Below are positions 1 to 7,543 of a DNA stretch of 64,000 nucleotides, in pieces (positions within the stretch are counted from its first letter, which is position 1; every line of letters starts with the position of its first letter). This DNA is from Hyphomicrobiales bacterium. Lineage in GTDB: Bacteria > Pseudomonadota > Alphaproteobacteria > Rhizobiales > Rhizobiaceae. Under the pieces are notes generated by a model that worked only from the letters and a program-made list of their open reading frames with translations, had not been told where the DNA came from and did no database searches. A program made the translations under genes and the position numbers. Where the stretch lies: assembly GCA_900489925.1 (NCBI GenBank), contig UEHQ01000017.1, positions 186,001-250,000 on the forward strand, written 5' to 3'.

Positions 1-1452
1 CAGCGCAAGACGCTTCTGATCGACGGCGCATGGGTCGACGCGTCGTCTGGCCAGACCTTTCCGACATACGACCCCGCCAACGGTCGCCTGCTGGCGGAGC
101 TGGCAGCAGCAAACGAGGCGGATGTTGATGCCGCCGTTGCCGCTGCCCGGTGCGCTTTTGAAAGCGATGCCTGGCGCGGGCTTACCCCCTCGGCCCGCGG
201 CAAATTGCTGTGGCGGATCGCCGATCTCATCGATGCGCATGTGGACGAACTTGCCGAACTCGAGACGCTTGATCAGGGCAAGTCCCTGAAAACCGGTCGC
301 TTCGGCGAAATCCCGGCGTCGGCCGAGCAGTTCCGCTACTTTGCCGGATTTGCAACCAAGATCCTCGGTACGACCATCCCGACGTCGATCGGCTATCAGC
401 CTGCCGGCAAGAAGATATTCGCCTATACGACGCGGGAACCGATCGGCGTGGTCGCGGCGATCACGCCGTGGAATTCGCCGATGCTGATGGCGGCGATGAA
501 GCTTGCCCCGGCACTGGCGGCTGGTTGCACGGTCGTTCTCAAGCCCGCCGAGGAGACGTCGCTGACGGCTCTGAGGCTCGGCGAACTGATGATGGAGGCC
601 GGATTGCCGGCCGGCGTTGTCAACATCGTTACCGGCCTTGGCGAAACGGCAGGTGCGGCACTCACAGGCCATCCCGACGTCGACAAGGTGGCCTTCACCG
701 GCTCGACCGAGGTCGGCAAGCTGATCGTCGGCGCGGCGCGGGGCAACCTCAAGAAGCTGACGCTTGAGCTCGGTGGTAAATCTCCGGCGATCGTCATGCC
801 TGATGCGGATATGGACCTTGCCATACCCGGCATCGCGCGAGGCATCTTTGCCAATGCCGGCCAGGTCTGCGTCGCCGGCTCAAGGGTCTATGCGCATCGC
901 GCCGTCTACGAACGCCTGGTCGAAGGGCTTGCGCGAGAGGCCGAGAAACTGAGGCTTGGGCACGGTCTCGATCCGCAGACGGACCTAGGCCCGCTGGTCA
1001 ACCGCAAGCAGGCCGATCGTGTTGCGGGCTTCATCAGCGAAGCGACGACCCAGGGCGTGGAGATTATCGCCGGCGGCGCGCAGGCGGGCGAAGAACAGAC
1101 CTTTTATCGACCGACTGTCGTAACAGGCGTGCGCCAGGACATGCGGATGATGCAGGAGGAAATCTTCGGGCCGGTCGTCGCGGTCACGCCGTTCGATGAT
1201 GTCGATGAGGCGATCAGCTACGCCAACGATTCACCCTATGGACTTGCTGCCAGCGTCTGGACCGCCGACCTCAGCTCCGCGCATCGGCTTTCCGCCCGCG
1301 TCCGTTCCGGCACGGTCTGGATCAACTGCCACTCCTACTTCTCACCGGAACTCCCCAAGGGCGGACACAAGCAATCGGGTTGGGGCTACGAGAACGGTGC
1401 TCCGGGGCTGGAGAACTACCTCGAGCTCAAGACTGTCTGCGCGGTCATCTGA
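1..1452 (+). CDS. Aldehyde dehydrogenase family protein (5' partial)
   Basis: NAD(P)-dependent oxidation of an aldehyde to a carboxylate; the substrate cannot be read from sequence. The reading frame is open from base 1, so the start codon lies upstream of the window and at most a few N-terminal residues are missing. ALDH landmarks are in order: the ITPWNSP segment of the cofactor fold near base 460, the FTGSTEVG loop near 697, the general-base glutamate in LELGGKSP at 766-768, and the catalytic cysteine in GQVCVAG at 868-870. The C-terminal half holds the usual EEIFGPV motif. The gene is tail-to-tail with the LysR gene and their 3' ends overlap by 37 bp. The betaine/gamma-aminobutyraldehyde-like branch is plausible but not established. 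Confidence 0.93.
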   Translation, partial: QRKTLLIDGAWVDASSGQTFPTYDPANGRLLAELAAANEADVDAAVAAARCAFESDAWRGLTPSARGKLLWRIADLIDAHVDELAELETLDQGKSLKTGRFGEIPASAEQFRYFAGFATKILGTTIPTSIGYQPAGKKIFAYTTREPIGVVAAITPWNSPMLMAAMKLAPALAAGCTVVLKPAEETSLTALRLGELMMEAGLPAGVVNIVTGLGETAGAALTGHPDVDKVAFTGSTEVGKLIVGAARGNLKKLTLELGGKSPAIVMPDADMDLAIPGIARGIFANAGQVCVAGSRVYAHRAVYERLVEGLAREAEKLRLGHGLDPQTDLGPLVNRKQADRVAGFISEATTQGVEIIAGGAQAGEEQTFYRPTVVTGVRQDMRMMQEEIFGPVVAVTPFDDVDEAISYANDSPYGLAASVWTADLSSAHRLSARVRSGTVWINCHSYFSPELPKGGHKQSGWGYENGAPGLENYLELKTVCAVI

Positions 1453-2354
1453 GCTCCGGATCCATCGCCAATCGCAGCATGACGCAGAAGCCAGTCCCGC
1501 ACGTTGGCGACAGGCTGAGCATGCTGCGGCCGGCGAGGGGACACCACGTAGAAATCCGAGGTCGCGCGCATCGTTTCGGAAAACGCTTGCACGAGCCGCC
1601 CGGCGGCGATGTCCTCGCGAACGAATATGCTGCTTGCCAGCGCCATTCCCTGACCCGCGATGGCCGCCTCGATCGCATGAGAGGTATGGTTGAACCGGAC
1701 ACTCTTCGATGCGGCCGCAGGCGCGCCGCCGTCGAGCTTTTCAACGAACTCCGGCCACTGATTGTGCGTATCGTGGAGCAGGACAAAGCGTGCGAGGTCG
1801 GCCGACGTCAGAAGTTGGCCGCCCGGAAGCAGGGCCGGGCTACACACGGCAACGAGTTCCTGTTCGAACAGGAGGTCGGCGACCAGACCGGTGCCAAATG
1901 GCGGGTGCCCGAGACGCACCGCGATATCGACTGCGTCTGACTGAAAATTCGAGATCCTTTCGCTGGCAAGAATCCGCATGTCCAACTCCGGATGAGCCGC
2001 CAGGAAATCCGGCAAACGCGGAATCAACCATTTGGAGGCAAAGCTCGGCGTCACGCTGATGGTGAGGTGAAGCGGTTCGGGACGGATGGTCGCCGTCGCC
2101 TCGGCAACCAGATCGAAGGCACGACGTATGTGGATCGCATAGGCCCGGCCCGCCTCCGTGAGCGCCAGGGTGCGCGGCAAGCGGTCGAACAGCCTGATGC
2201 CAAGCTCCGCTTCAAGCCCGCGAACCTGCTGGGCAACGGCACCCTGCGTGACACCAAGCTCTTCGGCTGCAATCCTGAAATTGAGATGGCGCGCGGCAAC
2301 TTCAAAGGCGCGCAGGCCATTGAGGGAGGGGAGGCGATGAAGCGGCTCTGCCAT
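1416..2354 (-). CDS. LysR-family transcriptional regulator (GcvA-like)
   Basis: A 312-residue LysR regulator. The N-terminal winged helix-turn-helix (about residues 8-66, with LNFRIAAEELGVTQGAVAQQVR) begins with LNGLRAFEVAARHLNF, typical of the GcvA branch. The effector domain fills the remainder and contains DIAVRLG, a phrase common in this branch. It starts with ATG at 2354, 124 bp from the divergent SDR gene at 2479, so that SDR gene is the likeliest target; the convergent aldehyde dehydrogenase is another possibility. The 3' end overlaps the dehydrogenase coding sequence. The effector is unknown. Confidence 0.93.
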   Translation of the reverse strand: MAEPLHRLPSLNGLRAFEVAARHLNFRIAAEELGVTQGAVAQQVRGLEAELGIRLFDRLPRTLALTEAGRAYAIHIRRAFDLVAEATATIRPEPLHLTISVTPSFASKWLIPRLPDFLAAHPELDMRILASERISNFQSDAVDIAVRLGHPPFGTGLVADLLFEQELVAVCSPALLPGGQLLTSADLARFVLLHDTHNQWPEFVEKLDGGAPAAASKSVRFNHTSHAIEAAIAGQGMALASSIFVREDIAAGRLVQAFSETMRATSDFYVVSPRRPQHAQPVANVRDWLLRHAAIGDGSGAQMTAQTVLSSR

Positions 2355-2478
2355 TCGATAGATTTTCTACTGTCACGTCGCAATCAAATTGGCTCGAATA
2401 GCCCACGGGACGATGTTAGCATGGCGATTACAAAGGCGAAACTAGGCGTCGCGCACGTCACAGGGAAAGGCAACGATC

Positions 2479-3183
2479 ATGGCAGTAGAAAAAGTAGCAC
2501 TGGTAACGGCCGGCGGCAGCGGCATGGGAGCCGACGCGGCGCGCCGCTTGGCAGCAGATGGCTTCAAGGTCGCGATCTTGTCTTCGTCCGGGAAGGGCGA
2601 GGCGCTTGCTGGCGAACTGAACGGGCTTGGGGTCACCGGCTCCAACCAGTCGAACGCCGACCTTCAACGCCTGGTCGACGTTGCGATGGAAAAATGGGGG
2701 CGCATCGACGTGCTGGTCAACAGCGCCGGCCACGGTCCGCGCGCACCCATCCTCGAGATCACTGACGAGGACTGGCACAAGGGCCTTGATGTCTACCTGA
2801 TGAACGTCATCCGCCCGACAAGACTGGTGACGCCGATCATGCAGGCGCAGAAATCAGGGGTTATCGTCAACATTTCCACCGCCTGGGCCTTCGAGCCATC
2901 CGCCATGTTCCCGACATCGGCCGTGTTCCGCGCCGGTCTCGCCTCCTATACGAAGATCTTTGCCGACACCTTCGCCGCCGACAATATCCGCATGAACAAT
3001 GTCCTGCCGGGTTGGATCGACAGCTTGCCGGCCACGGACGACCGCCGCGAAGCCGTCCCGATGAAGCGCTACGGCAAGAGCGAAGAGATTGCCGCGACGA
3101 TCGCCTTCCTGGCTTCGGACGGGGCCGGCTATATCACCGGCCAGAACATCCGCGTCGACGGCGGCCTTGGCCGTTCCGTCTAG
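2479..3183 (+). CDS. SDR-family oxidoreductase with altered catalytic residues
   Basis: A 234-residue classical-size short-chain dehydrogenase/reductase. The dinucleotide motif is TAGGSGMG (residues 10-17), NSAG is at 81-84 and the active-site serine region is NIST (131-134). The usual YxxxK is missing: aligned by distance to the following LASYTK helix, the Tyr position is Ser147 and the Lys position is Arg151 (SAVFR). The end carries the normal YITGQNIRVDGG. Divergent SDRs with such replacements exist, so it may be an atypical reductase or a non-catalytic binder. It is divergent from the LysR gene and is followed by a strong terminator, so it forms its own transcript. Confidence 0.88.
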   Translation: MAVEKVALVTAGGSGMGADAARRLAADGFKVAILSSSGKGEALAGELNGLGVTGSNQSNADLQRLVDVAMEKWGRIDVLVNSAGHGPRAPILEITDEDWHKGLDVYLMNVIRPTRLVTPIMQAQKSGVIVNISTAWAFEPSAMFPTSAVFRAGLASYTKIFADTFAADNIRMNNVLPGWIDSLPATDDRREAVPMKRYGKSEEIAATIAFLASDGAGYITGQNIRVDGGLGRSV

Positions 3184-3198
3184 AAAATCACGAACGAA

Positions 3199-3243
3199 AA
3201 ACGGCTGCTTCCGTCTCTCGGCGAGGGACGGAAGCAGCCGTTT
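3199..3243 (+). terminator. Strong hairpin terminator after the SDR gene
   Basis: A perfect 17-bp inverted repeat (3199-3215 with 3227-3243) around an 11-nt loop, beginning AAACGGCTGC and ending GCAGCCGTTT. It starts 16 bp after the SDR stop. A-rich left and T-rich right flanks fit a Rho-independent terminator insulating the SDR from ahpC. Confidence 0.85.
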
Positions 3244-3270
3244 GCGCGTGTGATAGCGCCACGATCGCCG

Positions 3271-3307
3271 ATCGAGAAAATCTATCGAAAAATAATAGTT
3301 TATCTAT
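3271..3307 (+). promoter_or_regulatory. Predicted OxyR operator upstream of ahpC
   Basis: The known OxyR consensus is ATAGNTNNNANCTAT, N7, then the same again. ATCGAGAAAATCTAT at 3271-3285 matches 8 of 10 fixed positions, and the second half (3293-3307) matches 6 of 10, ending in the same CTAT exactly 22 bp downstream. A separate compact dyad ATAG-N5-CTAT lies at 3295-3307. It sits about 80 bp before the ahpC start, and oxyR is the third gene downstream. Identification is by consensus reading only. Confidence 0.6.
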
Positions 3308-3386
3308 TTCATTTATGGGGGACGCCTATTTATGTTGCGGCGCGAAAGCGTTATCTCGCTTCGCAGCAATTCCCACAGGAGTCCCC

Positions 3387-3950
3387 ATGTCCCTTATCAA
3401 TACCTCCATCAAGCCCTTCAAGGCGCAAGCCTTCAAGCAGGGCAAGTTCGTTGAAGTCACCGACGCCGACACCAAGGGAAAATGGGCAGTCTTCTTCTTC
3501 TATCCCGCTGATTTCACGTTCGTTTGCCCGACCGAACTCGGCGATGTCGCTGACCATTATGCCGAACTCCAGCGCCTTGGCGTGGAAGTCTACTCGGTCT
3601 CCACCGACACCCACTTCACCCACAAGGCCTGGCACGACAGCTCCGAGACCATCGGCAAGATCCAGTACACGATGATCGGCGACCCGACCGGCACGATCAC
3701 CCGCAACTTCGAAGTCATGCGCGAAGCCGAAGGTCTTGCGGATCGCGGCACCTTCATCGTCGATCCGGACGGCGTCATCCAGGCGATGGAAGTCACCGCT
3801 GAAGGCATCGGCCGCAACGCCGTCGACCTGCTGCGCCGGATCAAGGCCGCCCAGTATGTTCGCGCGCATCCGGGCGAAGTTTGCCCTGCCAAGTGGGAAG
3901 AAGGCGAAAAGACGCTCGCGCCGTCGCTGCATCTCGTCGGCAAGATCTGA
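3387..3950 (+). CDS. ahpC: Alkyl hydroperoxide reductase subunit C (peroxiredoxin)
   Basis: A typical 2-Cys peroxiredoxin of 187 residues that reduces H2O2 and organic peroxides in the cytoplasm, with electrons from AhpF. The peroxidatic cysteine is Cys47 in FTFVCPTE and the resolving cysteine is Cys166 in GEVCPAKW. The reading frame extends upstream, but I use the ATG at 3387 because it gives the normal MSLINT start and family length and has ACAGGAG just before it. First gene of ahpC-ahpF-oxyR, behind an OxyR-like operator. A hairpin follows it, so ahpC may be made in excess over ahpF. Confidence 0.97.
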   Translation: MSLINTSIKPFKAQAFKQGKFVEVTDADTKGKWAVFFFYPADFTFVCPTELGDVADHYAELQRLGVEVYSVSTDTHFTHKAWHDSSETIGKIQYTMIGDPTGTITRNFEVMREAEGLADRGTFIVDPDGVIQAMEVTAEGIGRNAVDLLRRIKAAQYVRAHPGEVCPAKWEEGEKTLAPSLHLVGKI

Positions 3951-3967
3951 CACCTCGTTTGAAAAAG

Positions 3968-3991
3968 CCGCCCTCTCCACGGAGAGGGCGG
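3968..3991 (+). terminator. Hairpin in the ahpC-ahpF gap
   Basis: CCGCCCTCTC (3968-3977) pairs with GAGAGGGCGG (3982-3991) around a 4-nt loop, 18 bp after the ahpC stop. There is no T-run after it, so it is more likely a partial terminator or 3' end stabiliser than a full stop. Confidence 0.6.
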
Positions 3992-4052
3992 TCGTTGCCA
4001 TTGCGACAGCGCCGGATGCGGTGACTGACATTTCATTTTAGCGGAGTGCCCG

Positions 4053-5633
4053 ATGCTCGACGAAAACCTCAAGTCCCAGCTCAAGAGTTATCTGGAGCGG
4101 GTCGTACGCCCGATTGAGATCACCGCCTCGGTGGATGACAGCGCGAAGTCGCAGGAAATGTCGGGGCTGCTTCGTGAGATCGTCGAGCTTTGCGACAAGA
4201 TCTCCGTGGTCGAGCGGCGCGATGACGGCGAGCGCGCACCTTCCTTCGCATTGAACAGCCCCGGCCACGACATCCACCTGCGTTTCGCCGGCATTCCGAT
4301 GGGCCACGAGTTTACATCGCTGGTCCTGGCGCTTCTTCAGGTGGGCGGCCATCCGCCCCGTACCGAACAGGCGATCATCGACCAGATCAAGGACCTCGAC
4401 AGCGACCTGACCTTCGAGACCTATTTCTCCCTTTCCTGCCAGAATTGCCCTGATGTCGTGCAGGCCCTCAACCTGATGACGGTCCTCAATCCTCGCATAC
4501 GTCACGTGGCCATCGACGGCGGTGTCTTTCCGTTCGAGGTCGAAAGCCGCCAGGTCATGTCGGTCCCGACCGTCTACCTGAACGGCCAGATATTTGCGCA
4601 GGGTCGCATGGAGATCGAAGAGATCGTCGCCAAGCTCGACACCAATTCCGCCGCCCGCGCCGCAGAACGGCTGAACAAGCGTGAGGCCTACGACGTGCTG
4701 GTGATCGGCGGCGGACCAGCCGGCGCAGCCGCAGCCATCTACGCCGCGCGCAAGGGCATCCGCACTGGCGTTGCCGCCGAACGTTTCGGCGGGCAGGTCC
4801 TCGATACCATGGCAATCGAGAACTTCATCTCGGTGCGCCATACAGAGGGGCCGCACTTCGCCGCCGCCCTGGAAGAACACGTCAAGGAATATGACGTCGA
4901 CGTCATGAACTTGCAGCGCGCCGAAAAGCTCATTCCTGGAAAAGGCGAGATTGCCGTTGAGCTCGCAAATGGTGCCACGCTGCGCTCAAAGACGGTCATC
5001 CTGTCGACCGGCGCGCGCTGGCGTCAGATGGACGTTCCGGGCGAAGAGCAGTACCGCAACAAGGGTGTAGCCTATTGCCCGCATTGCGATGGCCCGCTGT
5101 TCAAGGGCAAGCGCGTGGCCGTGATCGGCGGCGGCAACTCCGGCGTCGAAGCGGCAATCGATCTCGCCAACATCGTCAGCCATGTCACGCTGATCGAATT
5201 CGACAACAAGCTGCGTGCCGACGACGTCTTGCAACGCAAGCTTCTGAGCCTCCCGAACGTCGATGTCCTGTTGTCGGCCAAGACGACGGAGGTTCTGGGA
5301 GACGGGCAAAAGGTGACCGGTCTCGTCTACGAGAACCGCGTCGCCGGACAGCGCCATACGCTTTCGCTCGACGGTATCTTCGTGCAGATCGGCCTGCTGC
5401 CGAACACGGAATGGCTGAAGGGCGCGGTCGAGCTTTCCCTACGTGGCGAAATCGTCGTCGATCATCACGGGCAGACCTCGGTTCCCGGCGTTTTTGCTGC
5501 AGGCGACTGCACGACCGTTCCCTACAAGCAGATCGTCATCGCAGTGGGCGAGGGCGCAAAGGCCTCGCTTGCGGCATTCGATCACCTGATCCGCAATTCC
5601 GTGCCTGACGCAGACGCGGTGAAGGCGGCTTGA
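4053..5633 (+). CDS. ahpF: Alkyl hydroperoxide reductase subunit F
   Basis: A flavoprotein disulfide reductase of 526 residues that passes electrons from NAD(P)H to AhpC. The N-terminal tandem thioredoxin-like domain has its redox pair at Cys129/Cys132 (SCQNCPD), as in Salmonella AhpF. A linker leads to the thioredoxin-reductase-like part with FAD motif VIGGGPAGAAAA near residue 218, the active-site pair Cys343/Cys346 in YCPHCDGP, the NAD(P)H motif AVIGGGNSG, and a C-terminal AAGDCT FAD motif. The length matches full-size AhpF rather than plain thioredoxin reductase. It lies 102 bp after ahpC and 7 bp before oxyR, so it is probably co-transcribed with both. Confidence 0.97.
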   Translation: MLDENLKSQLKSYLERVVRPIEITASVDDSAKSQEMSGLLREIVELCDKISVVERRDDGERAPSFALNSPGHDIHLRFAGIPMGHEFTSLVLALLQVGGHPPRTEQAIIDQIKDLDSDLTFETYFSLSCQNCPDVVQALNLMTVLNPRIRHVAIDGGVFPFEVESRQVMSVPTVYLNGQIFAQGRMEIEEIVAKLDTNSAARAAERLNKREAYDVLVIGGGPAGAAAAIYAARKGIRTGVAAERFGGQVLDTMAIENFISVRHTEGPHFAAALEEHVKEYDVDVMNLQRAEKLIPGKGEIAVELANGATLRSKTVILSTGARWRQMDVPGEEQYRNKGVAYCPHCDGPLFKGKRVAVIGGGNSGVEAAIDLANIVSHVTLIEFDNKLRADDVLQRKLLSLPNVDVLLSAKTTEVLGDGQKVTGLVYENRVAGQRHTLSLDGIFVQIGLLPNTEWLKGAVELSLRGEIVVDHHGQTSVPGVFAAGDCTTVPYKQIVIAVGEGAKASLAAFDHLIRNSVPDADAVKAA

Positions 5634-5640
5634 TCGCCGC

Positions 5641-6558
5641 ATGACACTGCGTGAACTGGAATACCTGATCGCCCTGGCGGACCACCGGCATTTCGGGCGG
5701 GCCGCCGAGGTGTGTCTCGTCACCCAGCCCACGCTGTCAATGCAGATCAGGAAGCTTGAAGAACATCTCGGCGCGCCGCTGATCGAGCGGACGCCGCGTT
5801 CAGTCATGCTGACGCCGTTCGGCCAGGAGGCGGTCGAACGTGCGCGCCGCATCATGGCCGAGGTGCAGGAAATGAAGGCCGCGGCGCTGCGCAGCCGCAA
5901 TCCCGAGGCCGGCACGCTGCGCCTCGGGATTTTCCCGACGCTGGGTCCTTATCTCCTACCGCACGTGGTGCCGAGAATACGCGAACGATATCCTGAGCTC
6001 GAAACTCTGCTAATCGAGGAAAAGAGCGATGGCCTGCTTGCACGCTTGCGCAGCGGCAATCTGGATGCCGCAATCCTTGCACTTCCCGTTAATGGCGATC
6101 ACCTGAAGACCGAGACGCTGTTTGCGGAACAGTTCCTGCTCGCCGTGCCGCCCAGCCATGCGTTGGCGCGGCGCGAGTCGATCCGGCTCGGTGAAATCAG
6201 CGGCTACGATCTCATGCTGCTCGAGGAAGGCCACTGCCTCCGCGATCAGGCGCTTGAGGTGTGCCGCCTGTCAGGCGCCAGCGAGCGTGCGTCATTCCGG
6301 GCGACAAGCCTCGAGACCCTTCGTCAGATGGTCGGTGCCGAGGTAGGGATCACCTTGCTGCCGGAGCTTGCAACGCAACATCCGATTTCCGGCAACATCC
6401 GCCTGCTGCGCTTCGACGGATCGGCGCCGAGCCGCCGGATTGGACTATGCTGGCGCAGCGGCTCTGCGATGGGCGATTTCCTGAAGGAAATTGCTGCGCT
6501 TTTGCGAGACGTCTCGCAACAACTGCTTGTCGATACGTCAGGGCGAATCGGCGTCTAG
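5641..6558 (+). CDS. oxyR: Hydrogen-peroxide sensor OxyR (LysR family)
   Basis: A 305-residue LysR regulator. The N-terminal HTH (about 1-60) opens MTLRELEYLIALADHRHFGRAA. The identity is fixed by the redox pair Cys199 and Cys208 in GHCLRDQALEVC, the same numbering and context as E. coli OxyR, where H2O2 forms the activating disulfide. It starts 7 bp after the ahpF stop. Placing oxyR as the last gene of its own target operon gives positive feedback under peroxide, unlike the divergent arrangement common elsewhere. No catalase gene is adjacent. Confidence 0.96.
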   Translation: MTLRELEYLIALADHRHFGRAAEVCLVTQPTLSMQIRKLEEHLGAPLIERTPRSVMLTPFGQEAVERARRIMAEVQEMKAAALRSRNPEAGTLRLGIFPTLGPYLLPHVVPRIRERYPELETLLIEEKSDGLLARLRSGNLDAAILALPVNGDHLKTETLFAEQFLLAVPPSHALARRESIRLGEISGYDLMLLEEGHCLRDQALEVCRLSGASERASFRATSLETLRQMVGAEVGITLLPELATQHPISGNIRLLRFDGSAPSRRIGLCWRSGSAMGDFLKEIAALLRDVSQQLLVDTSGRIGV

Positions 6559-6577
6559 CGGCCGGCGATGCCGCAGG

Positions 6578-7105
6578 TCATTTCCATTCCCATAAAACGG
6601 ACGAGGAAAACGGGCGAGCGGTTACCAGAAGATCGTCGAGCGCAAGCGCCTGTTCATAGGTTGCAGCATCGGCATCGCCGTTGAGCCCGATGAACAGCAT
6701 CTTCATCGACGCAGCCTTGGGCTGGCCTCTCTTGCGATAGGCGAAATGCACCGCGCATGTCGGGTATTCCCAGCCCACCGTGAGCGCCTCGGCGAACTGC
6801 TCCTCGGCCAGACCAGCCGTGCGACCAGTGGCCGCCAGGAATTGCCCCAATCCGAAGAAGCCTGCAAAAACAGCATAGGCCGTCTGCTGCTGCATCTGCG
6901 CACCTTGGCCGGTTGCCGTGTCGCGACGGTAGAAGAGGCTATCTGTTTGCCCTTTCTGCCGCTTCCAGGAATAGCTGACCAGGCTCTTGCGGGCGAGAAT
7001 CTCCATCGTCAGATCATAGGTCTGAAATGCTTCGGGGTCTGCGTGGAGTGCATCGATCCTGGCCTTCAGATCGACGACGTAATCTCGGTAGAATGCCGCG
7101 GTCAT
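6578..7105 (-). CDS. Hypothetical protein, 175 aa
   Basis: I do not recognise this family. The product is soluble-looking, about 175 residues, with an N-terminal helical region rich in charged residues (FYRDYVVDLKARIDALHADP), a central glycine/alanine-rich segment (AVFAGFFGLGQFLAATGRTAG) and a C-terminal acidic stretch. There is no signal peptide or clear membrane helix. The frame can start at a GTG 6 bp further upstream (7111), but the ATG at 7105 has AAGGA at proper spacing. It is convergent with oxyR, with 19 bp between the stops, and no shared regulation is visible. Confidence 0.7.
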   Translation of the reverse strand: MTAAFYRDYVVDLKARIDALHADPEAFQTYDLTMEILARKSLVSYSWKRQKGQTDSLFYRRDTATGQGAQMQQQTAYAVFAGFFGLGQFLAATGRTAGLAEEQFAEALTVGWEYPTCAVHFAYRKRGQPKAASMKMLFIGLNGDADAATYEQALALDDLLVTARPFSSSVLWEWK

Positions 7106-7327
7106 GGACACGTCCTTTTCATTGTTGGCCGCGTCCTAGCAGAAAATCGCCGCTTTCCAAAGTGTCGCCCGGAAAGGCGTTCGCACTGCGCCGCTGGCCG
7201 CTTGCATGCCGTTCCGACGCGAAAAAGCAGGCATCAAAGCGCTCAGCTACGCGCCAAGCGCATAGCGCATGGCTGCCTTGCATATTTATGCCTATCATTT
7301 GAGCGAGCATGCTGTATCTTCAGAGTC

Positions 7328-7486
7328 ATCGAAGTGATGCACCTCCTCCCGCAGAGCTTCGTGTTTGCAGGCGACCTATCCTCCTCCCAAGGGCGCCTGC
7401 GGGAATAGCAGCACTCCTCCTCCCAGCTGCTATTCGGTTATTTTCGGAAAGCCTGCCGCACCTCCTCCCGCGGCAGGCTTTTTCGT
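7328..7486 (+). ncRNA. Small RNA with four CCUCCUCCC loops (alpha-r14/NfeR1- or CcsR-like)
   Basis: Four exact copies of CCTCCTCCC lie at 7342-7350, 7380-7388, 7416-7424 and 7461-7469, each in a hairpin loop. Stems: 7331-7340 with 7351-7360 (imperfect, loop ACCUCCUCCC); 7367-7373 with 7394-7400 (7 bp, 20-nt loop); 7404-7412 with 7426-7434 (9 bp); 7451-7459 with 7470-7478 (9 bp, loop ACCUCCUCCC) followed by TTTTT at 7479-7483, a classic Rho-independent terminator. Such loops can pair with Shine-Dalgarno sequences and are the hallmark of rhizobial alpha-r14/NfeR1 and Rhodobacter CcsR RNAs. There is no competing ORF. The 5' end is an estimate, and I found no confident promoter in 7261-7325. Confidence 0.85.
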
Positions 7487-7514
7487 TTTGGGAAACTTTA
7501 CCCAAGCCAAGGCA

Positions 7515-7532
7515 GGAGGCTTTACAGCCTCC
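7515..7532 (-). terminator. Possible terminator of the IMPase-family gene
   Basis: GGAGGCT (7515-7521) pairs with AGCCTCC (7526-7532) around TTAC, 12 bp beyond the stop of the minus-strand phosphatase gene. The stem is short and no clear T-run follows, so this is a moderate candidate. Confidence 0.45.
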
Positions 7533-7543
7533 CAAGTCCCGGA

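Noticed and set aside
3012..3386. Extended N-terminus for AhpC (312 aa total)
   Set aside because: It overlaps the SDR gene and its terminator. The ATG at 3387 gives the standard 187-residue AhpC with Cys47 and Cys166.
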